Below, piece by piece: positions 9,603 through 17,650 of a stretch of 64,000 bases of DNA. A model generated the notes under the pieces. It was given only the letters and a program-made list of their open reading frames with translations, was not told the origin of the DNA and made no database searches. A program made the translations under genes and the position numbers. Source of the DNA: Bacillota bacterium (lineage in GTDB: Bacteria; Bacillota; Clostridia; Acetivibrionales; DSM-1351); NCBI GenBank assembly GCA_023416275.1, contig JAEZIB010000141.1, positions 3,027 through 67,026 of the forward strand, written 5' to 3'. How positions within the stretch are numbered: position 1 is the stretch's first letter; every line of letters begins with the position of its first letter.

Positions 9603-11399
9603 ATGCTGGAAAAAAACATACAAAAGTCTTTACCTATAGTTAGCACAAGTACCATACTTTTTAAGGGCATATCTGAGATACCTAAAAAGCTTGTAAGTCT
9701 ACCTGTCAAGCTTATTAAAGTAATTCCCAAAACAGCAGGACAGCTACTAATGGTAAATGAACCTACAATTAAGAATTATTTCAAGCTTGGCAGGCTTTAT
9801 ATACTGAAAAAGCTTGTTCTGCTTGTAGCACTGATCTTAGCATTAGCCATAGCAGCTGTTCCATTTATTACGGACTTTTTACAAAGCCATGACTTTACAA
9901 AGGTTATTGTCAATGGTTCACCTTTACATAAGAGTTTTGACGGGAAAGCAAGGCTTGTTGATTCGAAAGATAATAAGCAAACCTTATATATCGGCGAGTT
10001 TAAAAATGGCAAATATGAAGGCATAGGCACAGAATATTTTGATTCTGGTGAAGTCAAATATACTGGCGGATTTAAAAACGGTAAATATGACGGAAGCGGT
10101 ATATCCTATTTTGAAGACAAGGCTGGTATATCTTATTATAAGCTTTATGAGGGTGATTTCAAAAACAACAGCTACGATGGAAATGGTATCGAGTATTTCG
10201 ATTCTGGTAAAATCAAATATGAGGGAGAATTCAAAAACAACAAGTATGAAGGAAACGGCATTTCCTATGTAAAAGACAGTACAGGTAACCTCTACTGTAA
10301 GCTTTACGAAGGTGCTTTTAAAAACGGCTCGTATGAGGGCAAAGGTATTGAATATTTTAATTCAGGCAATATCAAATATGAGGGTGAGTTCAAAAACGGT
10401 GAATATAGCGGAATAGGAAAACTACTTTATTCCGACGGAAACCTTCAATATGACGGGAGCTTTTATTGCGGAAGCTTTGACGGAATGGGTGTTAAATACT
10501 CAAGTGAAGGCTACAAAGAGTATGAAGGTGGATTTAAGAAGGGTAAATTTTCTGGTGAAGGCACTGAATACAATATAGACGGAACTGTATTATACAAAGG
10601 TTTCTTTTCCGATAATAAATATAATGGAATTGGAACACTATATAATGAAAAGCTTGGCGACATATATAAAGGTTATTTTAAGGACGGAAATCCATTTTAT
10701 CAAGGATTTCTCGGAATTTCTGAAGCAAAATTGAAAGAAATAGTTGGTGATCCTGACAAACCTGCTGATGATGTACCTGATGCATCTTCAGGTGCGACGA
10801 ATGATATCACCATTGACTCAATGCCTATGTCTACACCTATGCCTCTATCTTTGACTTTGCATTCACCGACATCTACACCTGTATCTTTGCCTACGTCTAC
10901 ACTTTCGCCTTCACCAACTTCTACACCTGCATCTGCGCCTACTTCTATACTTTCGCCTTCACCAACTTCTACACCTGCATCTGCGCCTACTTCTACACTT
11001 TCGCCTTCACCAGCTTCTACACCTGTATCTGCGCCTGCTTCTACACTTTCACCAACATCTATGCCTACAGAAGAAGGCACAACCCTAAGCTATGTAAAGT
11101 ACGCAATGGAGTTTATAATGAAGCCCTTATCCTCCACTCAAAAAATACCTGTGGTTCAGGTTGTGAGGATATCAGGAGAAAATACCGTATTGGGTATATC
11201 CTGCGGAATGAGCTATAAAGATTTCAAAGACATCAAAGCGATGAAGGATATCGAAATGTCAATTTCTCACAAAGCTGATGGTGTTACCCTTGTAAACTTT
11301 ACAGAGAATGAATATATATATGCGCTGTACTTTAATAATACAACCGACTCCTTGGAATATATAGAAATAGAAACTGAAAACATCGAAGAGAGTAGTTAA
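9603..11399 (+). CDS. Membrane-anchored MORN-repeat protein with Pro/Ser/Thr linker
   Basis: The 598-residue product has a cytoplasmic-looking N-terminus, one transmembrane helix (about residues 70-91), and 10 or more MORN-type repeats from about 129 to 365 (pattern Y.GEFKNGKYEG.G..Y..SG). A Thr/Pro/Ser/Ala linker covers about 405-495, followed by a C-terminal domain of about 100 residues I cannot name. MORN repeats commonly mediate membrane or protein contacts. AAGGGG lies upstream of the ATG. Its position directly behind the receptor gene suggests a partner in the same signalling unit. Whether it belongs functionally to the neighbouring eCIS locus is not shown by the sequence. Confidence 0.8.
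   Translation: MLEKNIQKSLPIVSTSTILFKGISEIPKKLVSLPVKLIKVIPKTAGQLLMVNEPTIKNYFKLGRLYILKKLVLLVALILALAIAAVPFITDFLQSHDFTKVIVNGSPLHKSFDGKARLVDSKDNKQTLYIGEFKNGKYEGIGTEYFDSGEVKYTGGFKNGKYDGSGISYFEDKAGISYYKLYEGDFKNNSYDGNGIEYFDSGKIKYEGEFKNNKYEGNGISYVKDSTGNLYCKLYEGAFKNGSYEGKGIEYFNSGNIKYEGEFKNGEYSGIGKLLYSDGNLQYDGSFYCGSFDGMGVKYSSEGYKEYEGGFKKGKFSGEGTEYNIDGTVLYKGFFSDNKYNGIGTLYNEKLGDIYKGYFKDGNPFYQGFLGISEAKLKEIVGDPDKPADDVPDASSGATNDITIDSMPMSTPMPLSLTLHSPTSTPVSLPTSTLSPSPTSTPASAPTSILSPSPTSTPASAPTSTLSPSPASTPVSAPASTLSPTSMPTEEGTTLSYVKYAMEFIMKPLSSTQKIPVVQVVRISGENTVLGISCGMSYKDFKDIKAMKDIEMSISHKADGVTLVNFTENEYIYALYFNNTTDSLEYIEIETENIEESS
10864..11055 (+). repeat. 48-bp tandem repeat encoding a 16-residue linker unit (about 4 copies)
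   Basis: About four copies of a 48-bp unit encode SPTSTPASAPTSTLSP-like 16-mers that form the linker of the MORN protein. Unit differences are mostly single substitutions. Copy number may vary between strains by slippage. Confidence 0.85.
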
Positions 11400-11605
11400 A
11401 AAAATATAACTAGCTGATACAGCTCCCCAACTCTTGAGGTAGATTAAGCGTTATAATACTATTTTTGAATCACAATTGGAGCGGTGCGCTGCATGAGCAT
11501 AGACTCATAGCTTGAAAGAATCAGAGGATAAAGCATAAAAAGTACTGCGTACTTCCCACGATAGTTTCACTTTATTTTTTGACGAAATGGGTCGTGGGAG
11601 GTTAG

Positions 11606-11692
11606 TATTTGAACAACATTTGCGGACTACGTCCCATCGCCGCAGACGCGGCTATTTAAATATGTGATACCACATTTTTAAATGCAAATTAA
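11606..11692. repeat. Intergenic repeat family A, copy 1
   Basis: GAACAACATTTGCGGACTAC at 11611-11630 and ATGTGATACCACATTTTTAA at 11662-11681 recur nearly unchanged at 17557-17640. The two ends carry inverted ATTTGC / GCAAAT, and the TGTGATACCACA core forms a small hairpin. A decayed third copy may lie near 61085-61125. The wider gap 11400-11862 holds this repeat, an inverted repeat TTCCCACGA / TCGTGGGA (about 11553-11600), and the leader and hairpin array described separately. Confidence 0.75.
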
Positions 11693-11722
11693 ATATAAAA
11701 TGATAAAGGAGGAACCAAGCCC

Positions 11723-11820
11723 ATGTGCAATGGAATTGGCAAAAGTCAATGAAAGTTGTCAAAGTCAATAAAATTGACAGAGCTAATGAAAGTTGACAAA
11801 AGCCAATAAAATTGGCTTTT
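11723..11820 (+). promoter_or_regulatory. Mini-ORF with strong ribosome site followed by a hairpin array
   Basis: AAAGGAGG at 11705-11712 stands ten bases before an ATG that encodes MCNGIGKSQ and stops at 11752. Overlapping its end is a series of short inverted repeats based on GTCAAT/ATTGAC (11764-11778) and GCCAAT/ATTGGC (11802-11816). The last is followed by TTTT, so it resembles a small terminator. All of this lies upstream of the PAAR-like gene, the arrangement expected of a leader/attenuator, though that role is inference. Related TTGAC hairpins occur at 32113-32235 and 43975-44020. Confidence 0.4.
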
Positions 11821-11862
11821 GAATTTCTGTTTTATGCTAAATGCCGTGGCTTGGGAATTATT

Positions 11863-12249
11863 ATGGGTTTATTAGTTTGTGGTGGGGCACAGCTCCAATG
11901 CAGTTTCGGCGCAGCTCCGTCCTGTCTTATGGTGCTACCAAAAAGTAAGGTTATCAGTACTATGCCAGCTGCTAATATCATGGATAATGTTCCAATGGTG
12001 AATGTACTCCCCTTCGGGATGTGCAGCTCAATGGCAAATCCAACGGTTGCCTCAGCAACGGCAGCTGCACTAGGTGTGTTAACCCCAATGCCCTGCATTC
12101 CTGTACTTCCTGCACCATGGGCACCCGGCTCGCCCACAGTGCTTTTAGCGAATTTTCCAGCTTTAAATAATAGTTCAAAGCTTATGTGCATGTGGGGTGG
12201 AATTATACAGATTAATGCACCTGGGCAGACTACGGTTAATGTACCGTAA
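11863..12249 (+). CDS. DUF4280 PAAR-like spike-tip protein of the eCIS
   Basis: The 128-residue product begins MGLLVCGGAQLQCSFGAAPS, followed by LMVLP and spaced Cys/Pro/Gly segments (FGMCSSMANP, MPCIPV, LMCMWGGIIQ). This is the DUF4280 pattern, a PAAR-like protein that caps the VgrG-like spike in contractile injection systems. Homologues start near the conserved GAQL.CSFG block, so ATG 11863 is preferred over an in-frame TTG at 11812, even though no strong ribosome site precedes it. It is the only eCIS structural gene on the plus strand, convergent with the rest, so it must be transcribed separately. Confidence 0.85.
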   Translation: MGLLVCGGAQLQCSFGAAPSCLMVLPKSKVISTMPAANIMDNVPMVNVLPFGMCSSMANPTVASATAAALGVLTPMPCIPVLPAPWAPGSPTVLLANFPALNNSSKLMCMWGGIIQINAPGQTTVNVP

Positions 12250-12381
12250 AACAAAGTGGAACAGCAAAGCTCTATGCTAACCTTTTCCACTAGAAACAAG
12301 ATTATCTATCCACATGGAGCTGGTTTTATAATTTTACTTGCTTCGGTAATTCTTTCTAGTTACCCCACACAAAACACTTAT

Positions 12382-13932
12382 CTATTTCCTAAACGCCCAC
12401 CAACGTACATTTATTCCTTGTAGCTTATGCTTCTGCTGAGGTATGCTTACTCCGATCCTGAAGGTTCCCCTGTTTGGATACAGTACAACCCCAATCTCTG
12501 CTCCTACTAAATCAGGAGCATAATCGCTGTTTTCAAATATCATATTTGAGCCGTAAAATATTTCACTATCGTTATTCAAAATCCCGCTCAGTGTGTCATT
12601 ATAATTCAGCTCAAGACCTGTTCCAATGTATACTGGTCCAATGCCAAGCTCATGGGATATTTCATTTTCAGTAAAATATCTGTTGCCCACTTTATGAGCA
12701 TTTTTAAAGTCAATATACTGAATTCCTGATGAATGAGTCTTCGCTGATGTTGCTGCAGTTTGCGCAAGAAATTCCCTTACTTCACCTGCTATATTTTCAT
12801 CACTTGAATGAGCAGCATTTTTTTCATGTCTTTTGTCAAGATTATCAAGTGCCCTCATTAGTGGAAGTGATACAACATATTCATCCGCCTGCACCCGTTC
12901 AACTGCTTCTATTGAATAAGAGCTTTTGTATTTATAAAAGCTAACCCTTGCAAGACATATCGCATTTCTCGTGGTAGCCGTAACATCGTCATAGCTGCGA
13001 TTGGAATATTCCTCCAAAACTTTTTCCTTTAACGATCCTACTATTATTTTAGGTGAATTTACATGCTGTACTTCTTCTATGTATTGTCTGTCTCCAATAG
13101 AAATCTTCATTTTGCCATCTTTAATTCGAATCTTGCCTGAGGTGTCACCTACAGCTTCCTTAGCCCTCACAAGACATTTATACTTGTGCAGCCACTCCTT
13201 ATTCTTTAAACTTTCCGAATATGATATCTTAAAGCCATCCTTTTCAACAGGCTCGAATTCTTCACTCTCAATTTCATATTCAAACCTCACTGCATCAGAA
13301 AAGTAGCCCTTTTCAACGGTAACAACAATTTCAAAAACATCACCAGGATTAACAAATCGAGGCACAGTTTGCCATACCTTTAATCTCTGTGACTCCTTTA
13401 CCGTTCTGCATAACTTAATATCTTCCACAACACACAGAAGCTTTTTGTCCTCTATCAGATATGATAAGCTAGAATCAGAATTATCCGGTCTTTCATCTGA
13501 TAGAAATATCTTACAGGAGTCCTTTACTAAATTGTGTTCTTGCTTATTTTCTAGAACAGAGTTTACCAAATCCTTTTCTTCCTCTTTATATTGAATACAA
13601 AGATACAGATCCCTCATAAACTCATTATCCTCTAAGCCCTCTAATCTGTTCAGTTCAGCAGTTATTATGCCTTTATCCATAATAACGTTTTTTTCAAGCA
13701 TAACCTCTCTGCCTGAGCTATCAATTGCCAAACCTTTCTCAATTGAAATGGTTTTTTCATCAATTTTAATTACTTGAAGGCCGCATACGATTCCTCCTCC
13801 AAAGAAAAGTCTGTTTAACAGCCTACGTTTATCATTAAAATATTTTTGTTCCATTTCGAAATCTCTCGTAGTCATCAGCTTTCCCTTAAAGTACCTGTTT
13901 CGTTCAAAGCTGCTGCTATTAATATCATCCAT
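12382..13932 (-). CDS. eCIS-associated protein of unknown function, possible fibre or collar
   Basis: This is the last gene of the eCIS structural unit. The 516-residue product begins near FERNRYFKGKLMTTRDFEMEQKY and continues RRLLNRLFFGGGIVCGLQV, a conserved opening I associate with large proteins in eCIS and phage-tail-like loci. The middle looks beta-rich and may be Ig-like (about residues 190-300). No catalytic motif is seen. ATG 13932 has GGAGGG seven bases upstream, so it is chosen over an in-frame ATG 27 bases earlier. It could be a surface or attachment component, because no other tail-fibre candidate exists in the locus; that is inference. Confidence 0.6.
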   Translation of the reverse strand: MDDINSSSFERNRYFKGKLMTTRDFEMEQKYFNDKRRLLNRLFFGGGIVCGLQVIKIDEKTISIEKGLAIDSSGREVMLEKNVIMDKGIITAELNRLEGLEDNEFMRDLYLCIQYKEEEKDLVNSVLENKQEHNLVKDSCKIFLSDERPDNSDSSLSYLIEDKKLLCVVEDIKLCRTVKESQRLKVWQTVPRFVNPGDVFEIVVTVEKGYFSDAVRFEYEIESEEFEPVEKDGFKISYSESLKNKEWLHKYKCLVRAKEAVGDTSGKIRIKDGKMKISIGDRQYIEEVQHVNSPKIIVGSLKEKVLEEYSNRSYDDVTATTRNAICLARVSFYKYKSSYSIEAVERVQADEYVVSLPLMRALDNLDKRHEKNAAHSSDENIAGEVREFLAQTAATSAKTHSSGIQYIDFKNAHKVGNRYFTENEISHELGIGPVYIGTGLELNYNDTLSGILNNDSEIFYGSNMIFENSDYAPDLVGAEIGVVLYPNRGTFRIGVSIPQQKHKLQGINVRWWAFRK

Positions 13933-13998
13933 CGGCGTTTCCCTCCTATATATAAACAAATAAAACTTCTATTGTTATTAACCCAAACTTCTCAGTCG

Positions 13999-14044
13999 AA
14001 TATAATGCTTAAAGCCTAGTAATATCAGATGTGGTAGCAATATC
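13999..14044. repeat. Intergenic repeat family C, copy 2
   Basis: TGCTTAAAGCCTAGTAATATC with AGATGTGGTAGCAATATC matches copies at 939-984 and 37561-37607. Its last bases overlap the TGA stop codon (14045-14043) of the tail wedge gene. Confidence 0.75.
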
Positions 14045-15242
14045 AAATGAAAAAGGGTTCTTCATCCTTATCTAAAAGTATATTATTAAAAAGGTTTGAA
14101 GACTCTTCATCCAAACGTATTGTGGAAAGACTAGAAAGTGCTGTATTGTAATCCAGATATGTGTGCGAATCAAGGTAAATTAACGGTTGTAGAATAATTA
14201 GCTTGACCTTTGTAAACGCTGGTTTTTCTTCATCCAGAAGCTTTTGCAATGCTATCTGTTGCTGTAAAGAGGGCACACAATCTGCTCGTACAATAACACA
14301 AAAGGTATAAGGATCAATTGAATAGAGCTCATTATATAACTCTCTCAATTTCGGATTCTTTTCTATAAATTTTATTTGAAAATGCTCCACAATCATGGGT
14401 TTGCATCCAGTATATATCTCTACAATGTCTTCAATGGCCTGCTTTGTACCCCTTCTTTTATAAATTTCAGGTGCTCTTTCAACAAGCTTTCTTAATTGCT
14501 TTTCTCCCCAGCTTTCATCAACCTTCACAGACAACCAGGATGCAAGCCATTTTAGATATTCTCCCTCTACACAATCTACATCAAATAAACTTGAAGCATT
14601 TGCGATTTGTTCCTCCATATCGCTCATAATACTGCTAAATATTGATAAAAAACGTTCTAGAAAATCGCGGCTTTTTTCGTCACTGCTATACGCGCTAGGC
14701 AAATAATCTAAGTACGACATTCTAGGGTAATAAATCCTTGCTTTTTTTATGCAGGGATTATTAATTTTATTACCTTCAAATTCAATCTTAAACCAAAAAT
14801 ATCTACCCTTAGCCTTGTGCAATAATACATCTGATGGCTTTGTAACTGGCCAAAGCCAAGGCATAAAAAGTTCCCCCAGCTTTCTTTTAAACTCAGTCCC
14901 TGCAAAAGACCATATTTTCTCAAGTTCATTTTTTCTGTTCGGATATGTGTCCTCCATTATTATTAAGTCAATGTCATAGTTTTTACCATCAATATTAATA
15001 ACTTTTTCATCCGAGGCGAAATAATATAACTTAATATCACCATCCTTATATGTATCCGTATCAAGCACCATCCTGTGCCAAAGCATTTCACTTTCAGTAC
15101 TGTCAATACCTAAAGAATAATAAACACCGCCATAATTGCCATCTTCCAATTTGATTCCAGTATCTGTTGTATATATATTTATACCTAGACCTTTTTGCCA
15201 CTCATTTTTGTTCAAGGAGAAAAACTTAAACTCTTCATTCAT
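14043..15242 (-). CDS. Phage tail protein I-like baseplate wedge protein
   Basis: The 399-residue product has a C-terminal half typical of the tail-protein-I domain: YLPSAYSSDEKSRDFLERFL near residue 178, then EGEYLKWLASWL and APEIYKRRGTKQAIEDIVEIYTG. In contractile tails this protein joins the baseplate wedge and contacts the J-type proteins. The N-terminal half looks like a beta-rich domain and is not recognised. AGGGTGG precedes the ATG at 15242. It follows the shorter J-type gene by 25 bp in the same operon. Confidence 0.85.
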   Translation of the reverse strand: MNEEFKFFSLNKNEWQKGLGINIYTTDTGIKLEDGNYGGVYYSLGIDSTESEMLWHRMVLDTDTYKDGDIKLYYFASDEKVINIDGKNYDIDLIIMEDTYPNRKNELEKIWSFAGTEFKRKLGELFMPWLWPVTKPSDVLLHKAKGRYFWFKIEFEGNKINNPCIKKARIYYPRMSYLDYLPSAYSSDEKSRDFLERFLSIFSSIMSDMEEQIANASSLFDVDCVEGEYLKWLASWLSVKVDESWGEKQLRKLVERAPEIYKRRGTKQAIEDIVEIYTGCKPMIVEHFQIKFIEKNPKLRELYNELYSIDPYTFCVIVRADCVPSLQQQIALQKLLDEEKPAFTKVKLIILQPLIYLDSHTYLDYNTALSSLSTIRLDEESSNLFNNILLDKDEEPFFI

Positions 15243-15267
15243 TCTTCATCCACCCTTACACAGCAAA

Positions 15268-17499
15268 TTAAATATTTGTCTTATTGATTACATGTATTTT
15301 ATGTTCACCTGAATACACAATCGCATGGGGATATAACCTTACATCTCCACCGCTGTCAATTTCAGCTGCTCGCCCTTCAAATTGTATTCTAAGATCTCTA
15401 ACATATTCTACTCCGCTAATTTGCTTTATTCTTCCGTAAATATCTCCTTTATACACCGTTCTCCCAAAGTCCCAGCCCTCTGATGCATCACCACTCCCAA
15501 CGGGCGACAGCATATCCTGTAAAGCATCCTTTATTTTCTCGCTATTCAGATTTATATGCTGTTCAACCACCACAACAGCACTTACTGTAATTTTGACATA
15601 CTCAGGTGGAATAACCTCAATGTCTGTTGTAATCAGCCTGAACTTGTCAAGGTGTCTTCTCATATTCTCAAGAAACTGCTTACTTGGCAATGGCTTTTCA
15701 GCCGTACTGTATGGAACTGCTACAATACAAACCTTTGCCTGAACATGGCTGGCTGGATATCCCTTGAGTCCAGGTTCAAAAAGAGGGATTGCTTTTACCT
15801 TAGCTACCCTTAATCCCGGGGTCATTTTTGCCAGTTCTTCATAATCCTCGCAAGTTACAGCCTTATATACCTTATTGAGCTCTTTTCTTGCCCGCTGCTT
15901 TGCCTCGTGAATAGATTCTTTATCTTTTCCGCCTTCAGCAGGAGTACTTTTTAGGACATTAATATCTCTTAAACTTTCGATTTTCTCAGATAATGTATTA
16001 ATCTCATTTGTCTTGATGTTTCCCTTTTCTGTTCCGCCAGTTTGACATGAAATAATGGAGATATTATGCATTCCTAAGTTTTGAGGAATAGCGCCCCTTT
16101 CATTATTTCCAAATAATATTTCTCCTGCATCATCATTCAAAACGTAATGTCTGTCAGTAGGGCCTGAGCTGTCAAAGCTGTCAACCCTTATCCAATCTTC
16201 CCAGCATAAGCTGTTCATACCCTTTAGCTTTTGCCCTACTTGTATGTTAAAGCTCTCAGGAATAATGTCCCGATAGCTTGTTTCGACCTTTTGATTTGGC
16301 AGCCCATTGCTTCCTTCAATCAGTGTAGTTTCCTTAAATGCATCGGAGAAGGTAATAAGGCGTATATTATTAATTCCCTCCGCTGGTATTTTCCCATTAT
16401 TACCGTCACCAAACAAAATCACGCAGTTATTTTCTATAAAATCCAGCTGAAGCTCAAAATGCTTGTCAGCTGGTTCTGACTTTGAAAGGCTGTCAACCCT
16501 TTCCCAGTTAAACCAAACCTCATTGCCTTCAATATTTTCCTTTATCTGTACATAGCATCTACCAGTTAAAGCAAGATAGCTAGAATGAATATATTGTTGA
16601 TTTGGATTTCCTGTTGCTGAGAAATGAAAGAAATCACATAAGGTATTTCTGTGTATTGCTTCTACTGTATTAAATCCCAGGTCACAAAGCTTTGGTGCCA
16701 TTTCATAACCGTCCTCTTCAACGCTGCAGCAAAGCCAGTATCGTTCAACTCCGGGTGAATACTCAAGCTGTATTGGCATCATGGGCCTGTCAATGCTAAA
16801 AAATAGTTGACCCTTAAAATGTAGATTATATGTACTGTCCTTAATAATACTGGCATTTCTCCATTCATTCCCATCATAATATTTCCATAAAAGCCTTGCA
16901 GATGGAATAAATTCACACTCATTAGGAATTAATGCTGGTACAGGATAATCCTCGAAAACATTTAAACAAATATTAACAATTTTCTCTACTGGCAAAGCTT
17001 CATTCAATCCTATATAAAGCTTACTACCACTTTTAGCCTCATTGCCGAAAGGATAAAAGGCAGTTCCCCATACATTGTTTTGCTCAGTGTAATCCGATAC
17101 CTGCTTTTCACAAACGGATATTACCTTTTCAATTCTTGCTGATAGCAGAAAATATCCCTGTATCGTCTCAAAAACCTCATCTCTTGCACCTAGCGGCGTA
17201 CCTAATGGTAAAAATGTATTCCTAAAAACGTTTTCAAATGTTACATTTGCCTTTGCCAATGCAACACTTTTAGGCTTTATCCCTAATAGCTTCAGAAATT
17301 TCAGCTCATTTTTCAAGGTTACCCTGTCAAGGTAATACTGCTGCATTTCGATAAGCCATGCTAAAAGCTCAATAAGAGTAATCCCAGGGTCATGGTGATT
17401 TTCATCTGTCCATTCAGGGATTAGTCCCGGAATCATTTTTCTTGCACTATCAACGATATCTTTAAATGTACGATCATCGAGATTCATTTGCGAAAGCAT
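15268..17499 (-). CDS. Baseplate J-like assembly protein (shorter)
   Basis: The 743-residue product belongs to the putative baseplate assembly (gpJ-like) family, which forms baseplate wedges. It opens LDDRTFKDIVDSARKMIPGL and PEWTDENHHDPGITLIELLAWL, a signature of the family, and has the REDUNDANT-style GDG.NGKIPAEG and FGNNERGAIP strand-turn motifs near residues 385 and 490. The C-terminal half carries KARVAKVKAIPLFEPG-like and GRTVYKGDIYGRIKQISGV elements. ATG 17499 matches the usual start; an in-frame TTG six codons earlier has no spaced ribosome site. It corresponds by order to Afp12/Pvc12. Repeat A separates it from the larger J-type gene upstream. Confidence 0.88.
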   Translation of the reverse strand: MLSQMNLDDRTFKDIVDSARKMIPGLIPEWTDENHHDPGITLIELLAWLIEMQQYYLDRVTLKNELKFLKLLGIKPKSVALAKANVTFENVFRNTFLPLGTPLGARDEVFETIQGYFLLSARIEKVISVCEKQVSDYTEQNNVWGTAFYPFGNEAKSGSKLYIGLNEALPVEKIVNICLNVFEDYPVPALIPNECEFIPSARLLWKYYDGNEWRNASIIKDSTYNLHFKGQLFFSIDRPMMPIQLEYSPGVERYWLCCSVEEDGYEMAPKLCDLGFNTVEAIHRNTLCDFFHFSATGNPNQQYIHSSYLALTGRCYVQIKENIEGNEVWFNWERVDSLSKSEPADKHFELQLDFIENNCVILFGDGNNGKIPAEGINNIRLITFSDAFKETTLIEGSNGLPNQKVETSYRDIIPESFNIQVGQKLKGMNSLCWEDWIRVDSFDSSGPTDRHYVLNDDAGEILFGNNERGAIPQNLGMHNISIISCQTGGTEKGNIKTNEINTLSEKIESLRDINVLKSTPAEGGKDKESIHEAKQRARKELNKVYKAVTCEDYEELAKMTPGLRVAKVKAIPLFEPGLKGYPASHVQAKVCIVAVPYSTAEKPLPSKQFLENMRRHLDKFRLITTDIEVIPPEYVKITVSAVVVVEQHINLNSEKIKDALQDMLSPVGSGDASEGWDFGRTVYKGDIYGRIKQISGVEYVRDLRIQFEGRAAEIDSGGDVRLYPHAIVYSGEHKIHVINKTNI

Positions 17500-17556
17500 T
17501 ATGGTGTATCCATCCAATCCTGTAAATTATATGATACTATTTTAAAATACGAAATA

Positions 17557-17640
17557 GTATTGAACAACATTTGCGGACTACATCTGTCGCCGCTGATACT
17601 TCTATTTAAAAATGTGATACCACATTTTTAAATGCAAATT
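17557..17640. repeat. Intergenic repeat family A, copy 2, inside the eCIS operon
   Basis: This is a near-copy of 11606-11692. It occupies most of the 151-bp gap between the two J-type baseplate genes. It includes a TGTGATACCACA hairpin but no T-run, so it probably does not terminate transcription. Confidence 0.75.
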
Positions 17641-17650
17641 AGTAAATACA

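Noticed and set aside
10700..11080. Antisense frame of 126 codons rich in Gly/Val/Glu over the MORN linker
   Set aside because: It is a by-product of the 48-bp repeats on the opposite strand, with no ribosome site.
11832..12299. Antisense 155-codon frame over the PAAR-like gene
   Set aside because: The plus strand encodes a clear DUF4280 protein; the antisense product has no family features.
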